Below, piece after piece: positions 6,434 to 15,816 of a stretch of 19,798 nucleotides of DNA. The position numbers and the translations under genes were made by a program. The first letter of the stretch is position 1; every line of letters starts with the position of its first letter. The DNA is from an uncultured Flavobacteriales bacterium (GTDB taxonomy: Bacteria > Bacteroidota > Bacteroidia > CAIKAF01), in contig CALEWF010000131.1 of NCBI GenBank assembly GCA_937925455.1, positions 1-19,798 on the forward strand. The letters run 5' to 3'. Below the pieces are notes generated by a model that was not told the DNA's origin, did no database searches, and saw only the letters and a program-made list of their open reading frames with translations.

Positions 6434-8263
6434 TTAATTGGATCCAATCATTTCGGTGCTTCGTTTGATAAATTCCGTAAGTTTTTCACCTTTCAGCAAA
6501 TTACGGCTCAGTAATGCCAAATCAATAGCTTGTTTCGCCATTTGAATTTGTTTTTCCTTATCGGTTTGCAGTAAGATTCTTGTCATTAATGGATGATTAC
6601 TATTTAATACCAAGGAATAAAACTCCGGTGTTTCTCCCGGAATAGCTCTACCGCCCAACATATTCATTTCATTCATCCGACGCATGAATTCAGATTGTGT
6701 TACAATCACAGGTTGATCAGTTTCAGACAAGTCTTCCCATTGCATCATAAACTTGCCTTTTTCCACCTGCTCTTCGAAGATTGGCAGCAATTGTTTCTTT
6801 TGCTCTTCGTTTAGCTTAGATATTTTTTCTACTCCTTTATCTACCAACTTATCTAAGCTATCTGCATCAATTCGTGCAAAACGCACATCGCTGTGCATTT
6901 GTTCTAATTTCATTAAATAATGACTGGTTAATGGGGTGTCCATTACCAGCACATCATAGCCACGTTCTTTTGCCGCCAAAATATAGCTATGATGTTCTTC
7001 AGCATGATGCGTGTATAATACAACCAAGTTCTTGTCTTTATTAGTTTGGGCAGCTTCTATGTGTTTTTTGTATTCTTCCCAGGTAAAATATTTTCCATCA
7101 ACATTTTTGTATAAGGTGAATGTAGAAGCCCGCTCAGCAAACTTCTCATCAGTAATTACGCCATATTCAATAAAAATTTTCAGGTCATCCCATTTCTTTT
7201 CAAAATCTTCTCTATTTTGCTTAAATAATTCCTGAAGTTTATCAGCTACTTTTTTGGTAATATGACTGCTGATTTTCTTAACATTACTATCGCTTTGCAA
7301 GTATGAACGGGAAACATTGAGCGGAATATCCGGCGAATCTATCACCCCATGTAAGAGCATTAGGAAATCAGGAACAATTCCTTCTACCGAATCAGTAATA
7401 AATACCTGACGGCTGTATAATTGAATTTTGTTGCGTTGTAATTCAATTTGCCCTTTCACTTTAGGGAAATATAAGATTCCGGTTAGATTAAACGGATAAT
7501 CAACATTCAGGTGAATATGAAATAACGGTTCTTCGAAAGTTAATGGATATAATTCGCGATAAAACGAAGCATAATCTTCTTCTTTCAAATCAGCCGGTTT
7601 ACGTACCCATGCCGGTGTGGTATTATTGATTTTTTTCTCTTTAAAATAAATCTCAATGGGTAAAAACTTGCAGTATTTATTCAATATATCCTGAATTCTA
7701 CTTTCCTTCAAAAACTCTTCACTATCTTCTGCTAAATGTAAAATAATATCAGTACCCCGATTGCTTTTTTCAACAGGCTCTAAAGTATATTCCGGACTTC
7801 CATCACAAGTCCATTTTACAGCCTCCGTATTTTCTTTGTATGATTGCGTAATTACTTCTACCTGCTTTGAAACCATAAAAGCAGAATAAAAGCCTAAACC
7901 AAAATGCCCAATAATATTGGCTCCGTCGCTTACGCCTTTATACTTTTCTAAAAATTCACGAGCCCCGGAAAAAGCCACTTGATTGAGATATTTTTCTACT
8001 TCTTCGGCTGTCATTCCAATTCCATTATCACGAATGGTAAGAGTTTTGGCGGCTTCGTCCAGTAATATTTCCACTTTTAAATTGCCCAACTCACCCTGAT
8101 ATTCGCCCACTGAAGCCAGGGTTTTTAACTTTTGACAGGCATCTACGGCGTTACTTACCAATTCTCTTAAAAATATCTCATGATCAGAATAAAGAAATTT
8201 TTTAATGATAGGAAAAATGTTCTCAGTTTGTACACTTATGGTACCTTGCTTTTTCTCACTCAT
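6434..8263 (-). CDS. htpG: Molecular chaperone HtpG (Hsp90)
   Basis: The bacterial Hsp90 is an ATP-driven dimeric chaperone acting in the cytoplasm. The 609-residue protein contains the GHKL ATPase site: FLRELVSNAVDA (31-42, with Glu34 and Asn38), RDNGIGM (78-84) and the lid region GHFGLGFYSAF (119-129). The middle domain keeps the NVSRSYLQ segment with its conserved arginine. The C-terminal dimerisation domain is complete and ends with residues including NLLKGEKLTEF. The length is normal for Bacteroidota. The more common ELISNASDA appears here as ELVSNAVDA, a mild variation. The gene stands alone between its own terminator and a 186-bp divergent promoter region, which fits stress regulation. 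Confidence 0.97.
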   Translation of the reverse strand: MSEKKQGTISVQTENIFPIIKKFLYSDHEIFLRELVSNAVDACQKLKTLASVGEYQGELGNLKVEILLDEAAKTLTIRDNGIGMTAEEVEKYLNQVAFSGAREFLEKYKGVSDGANIIGHFGLGFYSAFMVSKQVEVITQSYKENTEAVKWTCDGSPEYTLEPVEKSNRGTDIILHLAEDSEEFLKESRIQDILNKYCKFLPIEIYFKEKKINNTTPAWVRKPADLKEEDYASFYRELYPLTFEEPLFHIHLNVDYPFNLTGILYFPKVKGQIELQRNKIQLYSRQVFITDSVEGIVPDFLMLLHGVIDSPDIPLNVSRSYLQSDSNVKKISSHITKKVADKLQELFKQNREDFEKKWDDLKIFIEYGVITDEKFAERASTFTLYKNVDGKYFTWEEYKKHIEAAQTNKDKNLVVLYTHHAEEHHSYILAAKERGYDVLVMDTPLTSHYLMKLEQMHSDVRFARIDADSLDKLVDKGVEKISKLNEEQKKQLLPIFEEQVEKGKFMMQWEDLSETDQPVIVTQSEFMRRMNEMNMLGGRAIPGETPEFYSLVLNSNHPLMTRILLQTDKEKQIQMAKQAIDLALLSRNLLKGEKLTEFIKRSTEMIGSN

Positions 8264-8449
8264 GACGATAATTTTTGAAAAGTGTCAGTCAAATGTCATA
8301 CCAGTTTAATATTTCTGCCATTTTGACAAGGGCAAAAAATTTTGTTGTGGAATTTTGGAAAAAAGTACAGACAATCTGGATAATCCTGACAAAAATCATA
8401 GTTTAAAACGGGAAAAAATCACTAATTTGCTCAAAAATTAGGTGAAAGT
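8264..8449. promoter_or_regulatory. Divergent htpG / small-gene promoter region with TGTCA-type sites
   Basis: This 186-bp region holds TGTCA at 8283-8287 and 8294-8298 (starts 11 bp apart), the imperfect palindrome TGCCATTTTGACA at 8316-8328, and TGACA at 8387-8391. GACATTTG, one mismatch from TAnnTTTG, lies on the minus strand inside the first pair and could be the htpG -7 box. The cluster suggests an operator for a stress regulator; this is inferred from sequence alone. Confidence 0.4.
8402..8429 (+). promoter_or_regulatory. Candidate promoter of the small gene at 8450
   Basis: TTTA (8402-8405), a 17-nt spacer and TAATTTG (8423-8429) approximate the Bacteroidota -33 TTTG / -7 TAnnTTTG pattern, with one base missing from the -7 spacing. 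An AGGTG (8439-8443) 6 nt before the ATG is the clearest Shine-Dalgarno-like sequence I noticed in the window. Confidence 0.35.
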
Positions 8450-8863
8450 ATGATAATTCGAATTAACAAAGACAGTAAAATCAGCCAAATTCAGAAAGAA
8501 TTTAGCACACGTTTCCCAAACCTTAAAATTGAATTTTTTAAAGATAAAAACAAAGACGGCCAGCTTAGCGCTAATGAAATGATAAAAGATCCAGACATGC
8601 GGATTGGAGCCATTCGTGAAATGGGGCATGACGGGATGTATGAAATAGATGGGTTGATGACGGTAGCTGAACTTGAAAAAAATTTTTTGGATATTTTCGG
8701 AGTGTATGTGCAAGTATTTCGTAAAGCAGGTTCTACATGGTTAATGACCACTACCACCGATCATCTTACCTTGGCAGAACAAAATCATATCGCCGCTGAA
8801 CAAGGTAAAGAAATTCCTATCGAAGGGCCGGTGGATGCTGCTGACAGAGCTGATTTGGAATAA
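8450..8863 (+). CDS. Small conserved-type hypothetical protein with an EF-hand-like loop
   Basis: A 137-residue soluble protein without signal peptide or membrane segment. Its general plan is a short ISxIQKEF N-terminus, a TVAELEKNFLDIFG segment in the middle, VQVFRKAG and then an acidic tail. I associate this plan with an uncharacterised Bacteroidota family, so a function cannot be given. DKNKDGQLSANE (32-43) is a textbook calcium-binding EF-hand loop: Asp1, Asn3, Asp5, Gly6, Leu8 and Glu12 are all in place. Only one loop is present and no flanking helix pair is obvious. The gene diverges from htpG, and the final 35 residues are Glu/Asp/Ala-rich. Confidence 0.75.
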   Translation: MIIRINKDSKISQIQKEFSTRFPNLKIEFFKDKNKDGQLSANEMIKDPDMRIGAIREMGHDGMYEIDGLMTVAELEKNFLDIFGVYVQVFRKAGSTWLMTTTTDHLTLAEQNHIAAEQGKEIPIEGPVDAADRADLE

Positions 8864-8911
8864 CAATTTATTGAGGAGATTACACATAAATTCTTTCAAA
8901 GTGCATAAAAT

Positions 8912-8941
8912 AAAAAAGCCGCCTCGAGGCGGCTTTATTTT
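8912..8941. terminator. Bidirectional intrinsic terminator
   Basis: A perfect palindrome has arms 8915-8925 (AAAGCCGCCTC) and 8926-8936 (GAGGCGGCTTT), flanked by an A-run on the left and a T-rich run on the right. It lies between the convergent genes ending at 8863 and 8949, so it can stop transcription from both sides. Confidence 0.85.
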
Positions 8942-8948
8942 TACTAAT

Positions 8949-11900
8949 TTATTTTCTTAATTCCAAGAAACCTTTTATAGGTTGAGCATCTTGACTCAAA
9001 TTGATAATATAGAAATAGGTACCATCGGTAGTTTTTCCTTCGTTGCCCATTAAAATTCCCACATTGGTTTGTCCATTCCAATCATTGTTATAAGGTTTGG
9101 CAACAAAAATCTTATCACCCCAACGGTTCATAATGATTACTTCATGATCAGGATATTTATCTAACCCATTAATTACCCAGGTATCATTAGAACCATCTCC
9201 ATTGGGTGTTACCAATTCTGGTACCATCACATCAGCATACACATATATTCTTACCCAAGCGGTATCACATACTAGCTGGCAGTTTAAATCACATACCATG
9301 TACACCAAGGTGTCATTACCAGCAAAACCACTGTTGGGAGTATACAAAATTTGATTATTCACAACAGTAGCACTACCATATTGGGGTGATGAAACGATAG
9401 TAATATTTCCAGCTGATGCAACATCATTAGGCAGTACAGCAATGGTAATTTCTGTTTCCGGATCAGTAGTAGCAGTATCCGGATTAGCTTCAATAGATAC
9501 TGTAAGTGGAGTAATGCTTACAGAATCAGTCAAACTACATCCATTCGTACCGGTAATTGTAAATATAAACCATCCATAGTCATTTATGGTTGGATTGGGA
9601 ATAGAAACTAACGAATCGGTTGAAGAAAATCCATTTGGACCCTGCCATTGGTAACTTACTCCGCCCGAAGCAACAATTTGAATTGTTTCATCGGGGCAAA
9701 TGTTTGATACATAACTTAAGGATGGACTTGGCAATGGATTTACATCAACATAAATGGAATCATACGCAATACATCCATTATTAACCATGAGTACCCAATA
9801 TCCTTCATCCGATAAATCAGCATTCGTTATATCCGGCATATTATTACTGTATTGGGTACCTTGCGGAGAAGTCCACTGATAATTAGCGCCTGATATTCCA
9901 CTTACTGCAAAAGTAAATCCATCATTTTCGCAAAGCGGAGATAAGGAAACAAGACTAATTACCGGATCCAGCGGCGTGGTTACAGCGATGTAAATACTAT
10001 CTGTTGTAGTACACATTCCACCTACCGTAACAATTACCTGATAATATCCGGTATCTGCTTCTGAAATGGAATTTATTTGAACAGTTGATGTATTTCCAAT
10101 GAGATTTCCATTAGGAGAAAACCATTGATAACTTAATGGTGTGCCATTTGAAGTTACATTTAATTGAGCATTTTCACCGATACATACCGGACTGTTAGAT
10201 GTAAGTTGTGGAACTGGATTTTCGTAAATAGTGATTGTACCATTAGTAGTAATAGTTCCACATCCACCGGTTAATTCAATTGTATAATTATAAACTCCAG
10301 ATTCTGTTGGTGTACCCGAAATAGTTATTTCCTGATTATTTATATCATAATTTGAAATAATTCCACTTGGAACGTTATTAAATAGTACACCAGTAGCTCC
10401 GGTAACTTGATAAGTAATGGTAGTAATACTATTTCCCAAACATAGGTCCTGAACATCTGTTAATGGTGCTGAAGTCAAGACTATTGTATTATCCGGATTA
10501 ATATTTATAGTACCAGTAATGTCAACTGTTCCGCATCCACCGGTTAATGGAATAGAATAGTTAAAACTACCAACATTAGTAGCAGGTCCCTGAATGTAAA
10601 CATATCCGTTACTAAAATACGCAATTACACCAGTTGGTAATCCAGTTGGAGTACCAATACCGTTAGGTCCCATAACTGCTATGGAATCTAAGAATGATTG
10701 ATTAACACAAGCTGAAATATTGGTATTTCCAGAATATGAGTTTACTATAATAACTTCAATAGTTCCATTTATATTAACACTACCACATCCTCCCGTTAGC
10801 GGTATGCTATAATTGTAGATACCTGCTGAAGTGGGAGTACCAGAAATTACCACATCATTTCCAACAAAAGAAGCACTCATGCCGGGTGGTAGATTGGTGG
10901 GAGAACCAATACCGGTGGCCCCTTGCGTAGGAATTATTAAATTAGGCGATAAGGGTTGATTGATACAAGCATAAGTTACCGGTGGTGGTGTATATTGATT
11001 TTCATTTAATACCGTAATTGTGCCGGTAACATTCACTGTACCGCAGCCTCCGGTAAGTGGTATCGAGTAATTATATACTCCCGGATCAGAGGGTGTACCG
11101 GTAATCGAAATAGTTCCACTCGACCAGCTTGCAGAAACTCCATTGGGTAGTCCAGTAGGCGAACCAATGCCTGTAACCCCTGAAGTTGTAATATTCAGAG
11201 GGGTCATTGCACTATTTACACAAACGGTTTGATCCGTTGTTCCGGTATAACTATTATCCGGATTAACGGTTATTGTACCGGTAGCATTTATTGTTCCACA
11301 TCCTCCGGTCAATGGTATTGAATAATTATATGTTCCAGCTGTAGTTGGAGTTCCACTGATGGTGATGGTATTAGAAGCAAACGAGGCGGTTACTCCGGGT
11401 GGTAATCCGCTGGGGGTGCCTATTCCTGTTGCTCCAGTGGTGGTATGTGTAATTGCTGGTGTTATTGCAGTATTTACGCACACTGTAGCACTTCCCGGTC
11501 CGGTTACGGTATTATTTCCATTGACAGTAATTGTACCGGTAGCATTTACTGTGCCGCACCCACCCGTTAGAGGAATGCTATAATTGTAAATACCTGTACT
11601 AGTTGGTATTCCACTAATGGTTATAGTATTTGAAGCAAATGTTGCGCTTACACCGGGTGGTAATCCGCTGGGAGTACCTATTCCTGTTGCGCCGGTGGTA
11701 GTGTGTGTAATCGGTGTGATGGCTTGGTTAACACACACATCTACATCATTAGGACCTGTTACCGTATTTACACTTATCACGGTAATAGTTCCAGTAACGT
11801 TTACTGAACCACAGCCCCCCGTTAACGGAATCGAATAATTAAATGTACCTGTTGATGTTGGCGTTCCGGAAATGGTTAATGTATTACTGCTCCAAGAAGC

Positions 11901-13820
11901 ATTTACACCAGGTGGTAATCCGCTGGGGGTGCCTATTCCTGTTGCTCCAGTGGTAGTGTGTGTTATTGCTGGTGTTATTGCGTTATTTACGCACACCGTA
12001 GCACTTCCCGGTCCGGTTGCTGTATTATCAGGATTAACAGTAACTGTAACCGCTGTTCGGGTTGTGCTTACACATGTTGGATTAGCTATTTCATAACTTT
12101 CAACATAATAGGTAGTTGTAGATGTTGGATTTACATTTAAAGGCGTAGTACCTAGAGAAGTACCTCCAGAGGGTACAGTGTAAACATTATAACCAACCCC
12201 AGTTCCACCGCCACTAGCAGATATAGTAACTGTTTGACCAGCGCATATCGGATTAGGAGAGGCATCCACAGTGGGTGCTGGCGGAGGTACACAAGGTGCT
12301 TGAAAACAAACAACATTTCGTGGAGGTGTTATGTTAGTTACTACTGGAGTAAGTGAGGTATTAGTAACAGTTCCTGTTGTCCAAGAATTATAAATTGGAG
12401 ATACAAATGTATATGAAGGGGCATCAGATGACATTGAAACATCGGTTGCAGCACAACTGGAAGGAGCTTGACCGGTATTATCGGTTTTAATAAAATGCAT
12501 ATCATGTCCTGTACCCGTAAGATTATATGAAAGACCAATAAAACCTCCATCTGATACTTCTTCCCCATAAGGCAAAATAGAAGCCATGTTAAAAGTGTGT
12601 TTTCTTGCCCAAATAACACTATTATTAGATGGGTTGATTTTGAATAATAAATTACTAAATGAAGGTGGTACGCTTGTTTCTAGATAATTTGCCCATACCA
12701 CATAGTTGCCGTCAGAGGCCCTAAAAAACCTACTAGGAATAATTGGATAATAAGGCCCAACAAACGGAATAAGTATTCCGCCTCCATATCTTCTAATCCA
12801 ATCCGGACCTGGCCACGAGCTACCATTCCCATCTACTCGCATCAATAGACATGGGCGTGTGGTTCCTCCGGCATTATCATTTCCGGATATAAATTTAAAG
12901 CCCAATGCTATATTGCCACTAATTGAATTAAATGATTTAGAGCTTTGAGATACACTATTGTTTGGCAGATCTATTTGCACATGATAATCAATACCACCAC
13001 TTGTATTAAATTTAACCAGCATTGCATCTGTAGGAACATTATCTTCACAATTGGAATCGTATGAAGCAAAAACATCATTTACTTTATAATTTCCAATAGC
13101 CATATATCCATCTGCACTTTCACTCACATCAACAAATTCAGCATCATTGTATATTGGGGCTGAAGAAGTATTGTAATATCTAAATACCCGGTGCCATTGA
13201 TGCACACCACTTGCATCAAACTTTGCGATAAGTGGGGATGAAATATGTTCTGTGACCGGTGATGAACATGAAGGATCAGAATTTGTAACAGGAGAAAATT
13301 TAGGTTCAGGTCCAGAACCGTCTGGGTCATGCCCAATTACATAACCTACACATAAATACCCTCCATCTGAAGTTTTAATAATTTTATTGAAAAAAGCACC
13401 ATCAGCTTGAGCAATGGAAAATCTTCTTCCGCTAACTACATTTCCTGTATTATCTAAAAACAAAATAAAAGCAGGTCCGTTATTGCTGCCCCCACATGCA
13501 TAATATTGACTCAATGCTGCATCACGTTTAAAATCTCCAAACATATAACCCAAACTCCCATCAGAATACATTTTAGACCAAACAATGTTACCGGCATTAT
13601 CCACCTCCGTCATGGATGAACGAATGGGCACAAAATTGGTATGAAACCCGGAAAACACGTAATTATTAGCAGTGAGTGCTTCCGTTGAATTGACGGGTAA
13701 ATCAAACGACGCTGCATCATAATTAATTCGAAACGTGTTTTGAGCATAACTTACAAATACTGAAAAACTGGTAAGTAAAGCTAATAAGTTGTTCCTTAAG
13801 TTTAATTTCTGGTTGTGCAT
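8949..13820 (-). CDS. Giant T9SS type B surface protein with seven Ig-like repeats
   Basis: A 1623-residue secreted protein. The signal peptide runs 1-26 (ending SYA). Residues 30-460 contain spaced SDGGY-like segments (near 148, 233, 366 and 421) and may form a beta-propeller. An Ig-like module (511-596) precedes seven tandem repeats of about 85 residues (597-1198), which resemble putative-Ig (He_PIG) domains with GLPPGV, ISGTPTS, NYSIPLTGGCG and TGTITV. Three further Ig-like modules (about 1200-1440) and a cadherin-like module (about 1443-1528) follow. The C-terminus (1533-1623) is the gliding-motility-associated sorting domain, with TPNGDGSND and MNRWG. Export by the type IX system and an adhesin or stalk role on the cell surface are likely. 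The PorE-like and PorP/SprF-like genes lie directly upstream in one operon. The binding target is unknown. Confidence 0.9.
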   Translation of the reverse strand: MHNQKLNLRNNLLALLTSFSVFVSYAQNTFRINYDAASFDLPVNSTEALTANNYVFSGFHTNFVPIRSSMTEVDNAGNIVWSKMYSDGSLGYMFGDFKRDAALSQYYACGGSNNGPAFILFLDNTGNVVSGRRFSIAQADGAFFNKIIKTSDGGYLCVGYVIGHDPDGSGPEPKFSPVTNSDPSCSSPVTEHISSPLIAKFDASGVHQWHRVFRYYNTSSAPIYNDAEFVDVSESADGYMAIGNYKVNDVFASYDSNCEDNVPTDAMLVKFNTSGGIDYHVQIDLPNNSVSQSSKSFNSISGNIALGFKFISGNDNAGGTTRPCLLMRVDGNGSSWPGPDWIRRYGGGILIPFVGPYYPIIPSRFFRASDGNYVVWANYLETSVPPSFSNLLFKINPSNNSVIWARKHTFNMASILPYGEEVSDGGFIGLSYNLTGTGHDMHFIKTDNTGQAPSSCAATDVSMSSDAPSYTFVSPIYNSWTTGTVTNTSLTPVVTNITPPRNVVCFQAPCVPPPAPTVDASPNPICAGQTVTISASGGGTGVGYNVYTVPSGGTSLGTTPLNVNPTSTTTYYVESYEIANPTCVSTTRTAVTVTVNPDNTATGPGSATVCVNNAITPAITHTTTGATGIGTPSGLPPGVNASWSSNTLTISGTPTSTGTFNYSIPLTGGCGSVNVTGTITVISVNTVTGPNDVDVCVNQAITPITHTTTGATGIGTPSGLPPGVSATFASNTITISGIPTSTGIYNYSIPLTGGCGTVNATGTITVNGNNTVTGPGSATVCVNTAITPAITHTTTGATGIGTPSGLPPGVTASFASNTITISGTPTTAGTYNYSIPLTGGCGTINATGTITVNPDNSYTGTTDQTVCVNSAMTPLNITTSGVTGIGSPTGLPNGVSASWSSGTISITGTPSDPGVYNYSIPLTGGCGTVNVTGTITVLNENQYTPPPVTYACINQPLSPNLIIPTQGATGIGSPTNLPPGMSASFVGNDVVISGTPTSAGIYNYSIPLTGGCGSVNINGTIEVIIVNSYSGNTNISACVNQSFLDSIAVMGPNGIGTPTGLPTGVIAYFSNGYVYIQGPATNVGSFNYSIPLTGGCGTVDITGTININPDNTIVLTSAPLTDVQDLCLGNSITTITYQVTGATGVLFNNVPSGIISNYDINNQEITISGTPTESGVYNYTIELTGGCGTITTNGTITIYENPVPQLTSNSPVCIGENAQLNVTSNGTPLSYQWFSPNGNLIGNTSTVQINSISEADTGYYQVIVTVGGMCTTTDSIYIAVTTPLDPVISLVSLSPLCENDGFTFAVSGISGANYQWTSPQGTQYSNNMPDITNADLSDEGYWVLMVNNGCIAYDSIYVDVNPLPSPSLSYVSNICPDETIQIVASGGVSYQWQGPNGFSSTDSLVSIPNPTINDYGWFIFTITGTNGCSLTDSVSITPLTVSIEANPDTATTDPETEITIAVLPNDVASAGNITIVSSPQYGSATVVNNQILYTPNSGFAGNDTLVYMVCDLNCQLVCDTAWVRIYVYADVMVPELVTPNGDGSNDTWVINGLDKYPDHEVIIMNRWGDKIFVAKPYNNDWNGQTNVGILMGNEGKTTDGTYFYIINLSQDAQPIKGFLELRK
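10227..12032 (-). repeat. Seven in-frame tandem repeats, period about 255 bp
   Basis: They encode residues 597-1198 of the surface protein. Units begin near residues 597, 682, 767, 853, 938, 1024 and 1108. The first three are closest to each other and the seventh is most diverged. Each unit has one cysteine near its start (CVN or similar) and one in GGCG: 610/670, 696/755, 781/841, 867/926, 952/1012, 1038/1096 and 1127/1187. Confidence 0.9.
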
Positions 13821-13846
13821 GGATCAAATTTTTAAGTGTTAGAAAC

Positions 13847-15778
13847 CTATTTCTTCACATCCAGTACTTTAATTTCTACCCTACGATTTATTGCATGTTC
13901 ATCTTCAGTACATTTGATATTGTTGCCACACCCGTTTTTCAACATTTTTTCGCCATATCCACGTGCAATTAACTGCCATGCCTGAACTCCTTTTGTAATC
14001 AAGTAATTCACACAACTTTCAGCTCTTCGCTGAGATAGTTTTTGATTGTAGTTATCGTTTCCACGGCTATCGGTATGTGCACTTAATTCTACTTTAGCAT
14101 TGGTTTCAAGGAGTAGTGTTGCCAAACGGTCTAAAATAATCATAGATTCTGCCAGCAAGTCAGCTTTATTGTATTCAAATAAAATGTCATTGAAGGTAAA
14201 CACCATGTTTTTCTCAACTATCGGATTGAGATACATGGGTTTAATGGTTTCAGTAATATCTGCCGGAAGTTTGGGCTCAAAATTAATTTTCTCCGGCGTG
14301 TATTTAGGCTGCTCGGCTTCTATGTCATATTTTCTATTTCGATAAATACATGGATAAGTATAATATCCCCTACTATCTGTAATTACTTCTCCAAGTAAAT
14401 TACCATTTTCATAAATTTTCACTTTGCTGTTTGCCAATGGCTGTAAAGTTACTTTATCAAAAACTTGACCTTTAAAGGTGTAACAAATTTCGGGTATTTC
14501 AAAGGCGTAGATGTCGTCTTTACCGGGTTTCAATTCACGGTTACTGGCAAAATATCCGGTACGCTCACCATTCATCCATAATCCAAAATCATCTGCTGGA
14601 GAGTTAAATTTGCCACCCAGATGCTTGGCTTCGGTATAAATTTTATTCTTTAAATCAATATTACTTCTATAAATATCAGCTCCTCCCCATCCTATTCTTC
14701 CATTAGATGCAAAAAACAACACGGTATCGCCCCATACATAGGGATACATTTCATCGCCAATGGAATTGATTTGATTACCTAAGTTAATCGGTTCAGACCA
14801 AGTAGAACCATTTTTGTAGCTAACATACAAATCATAGCCTCCCAGACCTCCGGGCATATCAGATGCGAAAATCAATGCATTTCCTTTATTCCATATAACC
14901 GGATGGGTATAATTATATTCAGATTTATTGTGTACAAACGCATTTTCTTCATTCCACTTACCATAGGGGGCATAGTAAATCTGCAAATGATTTACCCGAT
15001 CATCAGGCACCTTTTGCTCCTTCATTTTCTTCTTCTTGGTAATTTTTGTATCGGTTATGTTTTTGCTATAAAAAATAAGATTATTGATAGAATCGAAAGA
15101 AGGTGAATTAAAATAAAATTTACTTAACCCAACCACAGAAACTGAATCCTGTTTCCATTCATTTTTATTCCATTTACCGTAAGCTAATCCGTAATTCGGT
15201 GTTTCAAATTGAAGAAAATCATTTTTCTTAGGCTGAGGCATGGCAAATACCCATTGGCCTTTGATAAATGTAGAACCTAAATAGTATCCATTCGGCTCAA
15301 AATTGGTTTTGGATAACTTTACGGTTTCATCATCTACTGCTTGTTCTTTAAAGAAATTTTTTCCTGCATTGATTTGCTGGTAATAAGTTGCCAGCATAGG
15401 ATCGTTATATCCGGTAGTTTCAAACTTTTTTAATGCATTTTCTGCATCTGTATATCTTCCTTGATACAAATAACAAAGGGCTAAATCTCTGAACAAATAT
15501 TCATACTTGCATTTTTCAGGATTTTGCACTTGGGTAAAATACTCTTCTGCTTTTTTAAAATCTTTTAATTGAAAATAAGAGCGTCCGATTTGGGTATTTA
15601 CCCAATCTTGTAATTTTTTAGTTTTAATCTGTGAATAAAGTTTAATGGCATAAGTATAATCCGATGAATTAAATAACTCATCGGCACGCTGGTCAAGCCA
15701 CAATTGAGCATGTGATGAATGTACAATACAAGTTGAAAGTAAAACTGAAAACAATGCTTTAGTAAACAGCTTTTTCAT
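13847..15778 (-). CDS. PorE-like OmpA-family protein (TPR, PD40 propeller, OmpA C-terminus)
   Basis: A 643-residue envelope protein with a signal peptide (1-24, ending SHA). TPR-like helices fill about 28-140. WD40-like PD40 blades (160-430) include ALIFASDMPGGLGGYDLY and VLFFASNGRIGWGGADIY. A carboxypeptidase-regulatory-like beta sandwich (433-500) follows. The OmpA C-terminal domain (525-640) has AHTDSRGNDNYN and LSQRRAESCVNYL, containing the peptidoglycan-binding Asp570 and Arg585. This domain order matches PorE of the type IX secretion system, which ties the machinery to peptidoglycan. Many paralogues exist, so this may be an accessory protein serving the neighbouring cargo. It lies 26 bp before the adhesin gene and 38 bp after the PorP/SprF-like gene. 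A Cys pair (617/623) sits in the last loop. Confidence 0.87.
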   Translation of the reverse strand: MKKLFTKALFSVLLSTCIVHSSHAQLWLDQRADELFNSSDYTYAIKLYSQIKTKKLQDWVNTQIGRSYFQLKDFKKAEEYFTQVQNPEKCKYEYLFRDLALCYLYQGRYTDAENALKKFETTGYNDPMLATYYQQINAGKNFFKEQAVDDETVKLSKTNFEPNGYYLGSTFIKGQWVFAMPQPKKNDFLQFETPNYGLAYGKWNKNEWKQDSVSVVGLSKFYFNSPSFDSINNLIFYSKNITDTKITKKKKMKEQKVPDDRVNHLQIYYAPYGKWNEENAFVHNKSEYNYTHPVIWNKGNALIFASDMPGGLGGYDLYVSYKNGSTWSEPINLGNQINSIGDEMYPYVWGDTVLFFASNGRIGWGGADIYRSNIDLKNKIYTEAKHLGGKFNSPADDFGLWMNGERTGYFASNRELKPGKDDIYAFEIPEICYTFKGQVFDKVTLQPLANSKVKIYENGNLLGEVITDSRGYYTYPCIYRNRKYDIEAEQPKYTPEKINFEPKLPADITETIKPMYLNPIVEKNMVFTFNDILFEYNKADLLAESMIILDRLATLLLETNAKVELSAHTDSRGNDNYNQKLSQRRAESCVNYLITKGVQAWQLIARGYGEKMLKNGCGNNIKCTEDEHAINRRVEIKVLDVKK

Positions 15779-15816
15779 AGGTTAATGGCTATTATAAAAT
15801 TCTGAAAAAAAAAATT

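Noticed and set aside
8438..8757. Minus-strand open frames opposite the small gene at 8450
   Set aside because: They are antisense shadows; the plus-strand frame has a Shine-Dalgarno-like site, a promoter-like sequence and a protein-like composition.
10227..12032. Regularly spaced repeats as a possible CRISPR array
   Set aside because: The period is about 255 bp, the units are in frame within a secreted protein and diverge gradually; there are no short identical repeats with unique spacers and no cas genes.
11359..12096. Three similar plus-strand open frames of 73-74 codons in a row
   Set aside because: They are antisense to the Ig-like repeats and look alike only because the underlying DNA is repeated. 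None has a promoter or start context of its own.
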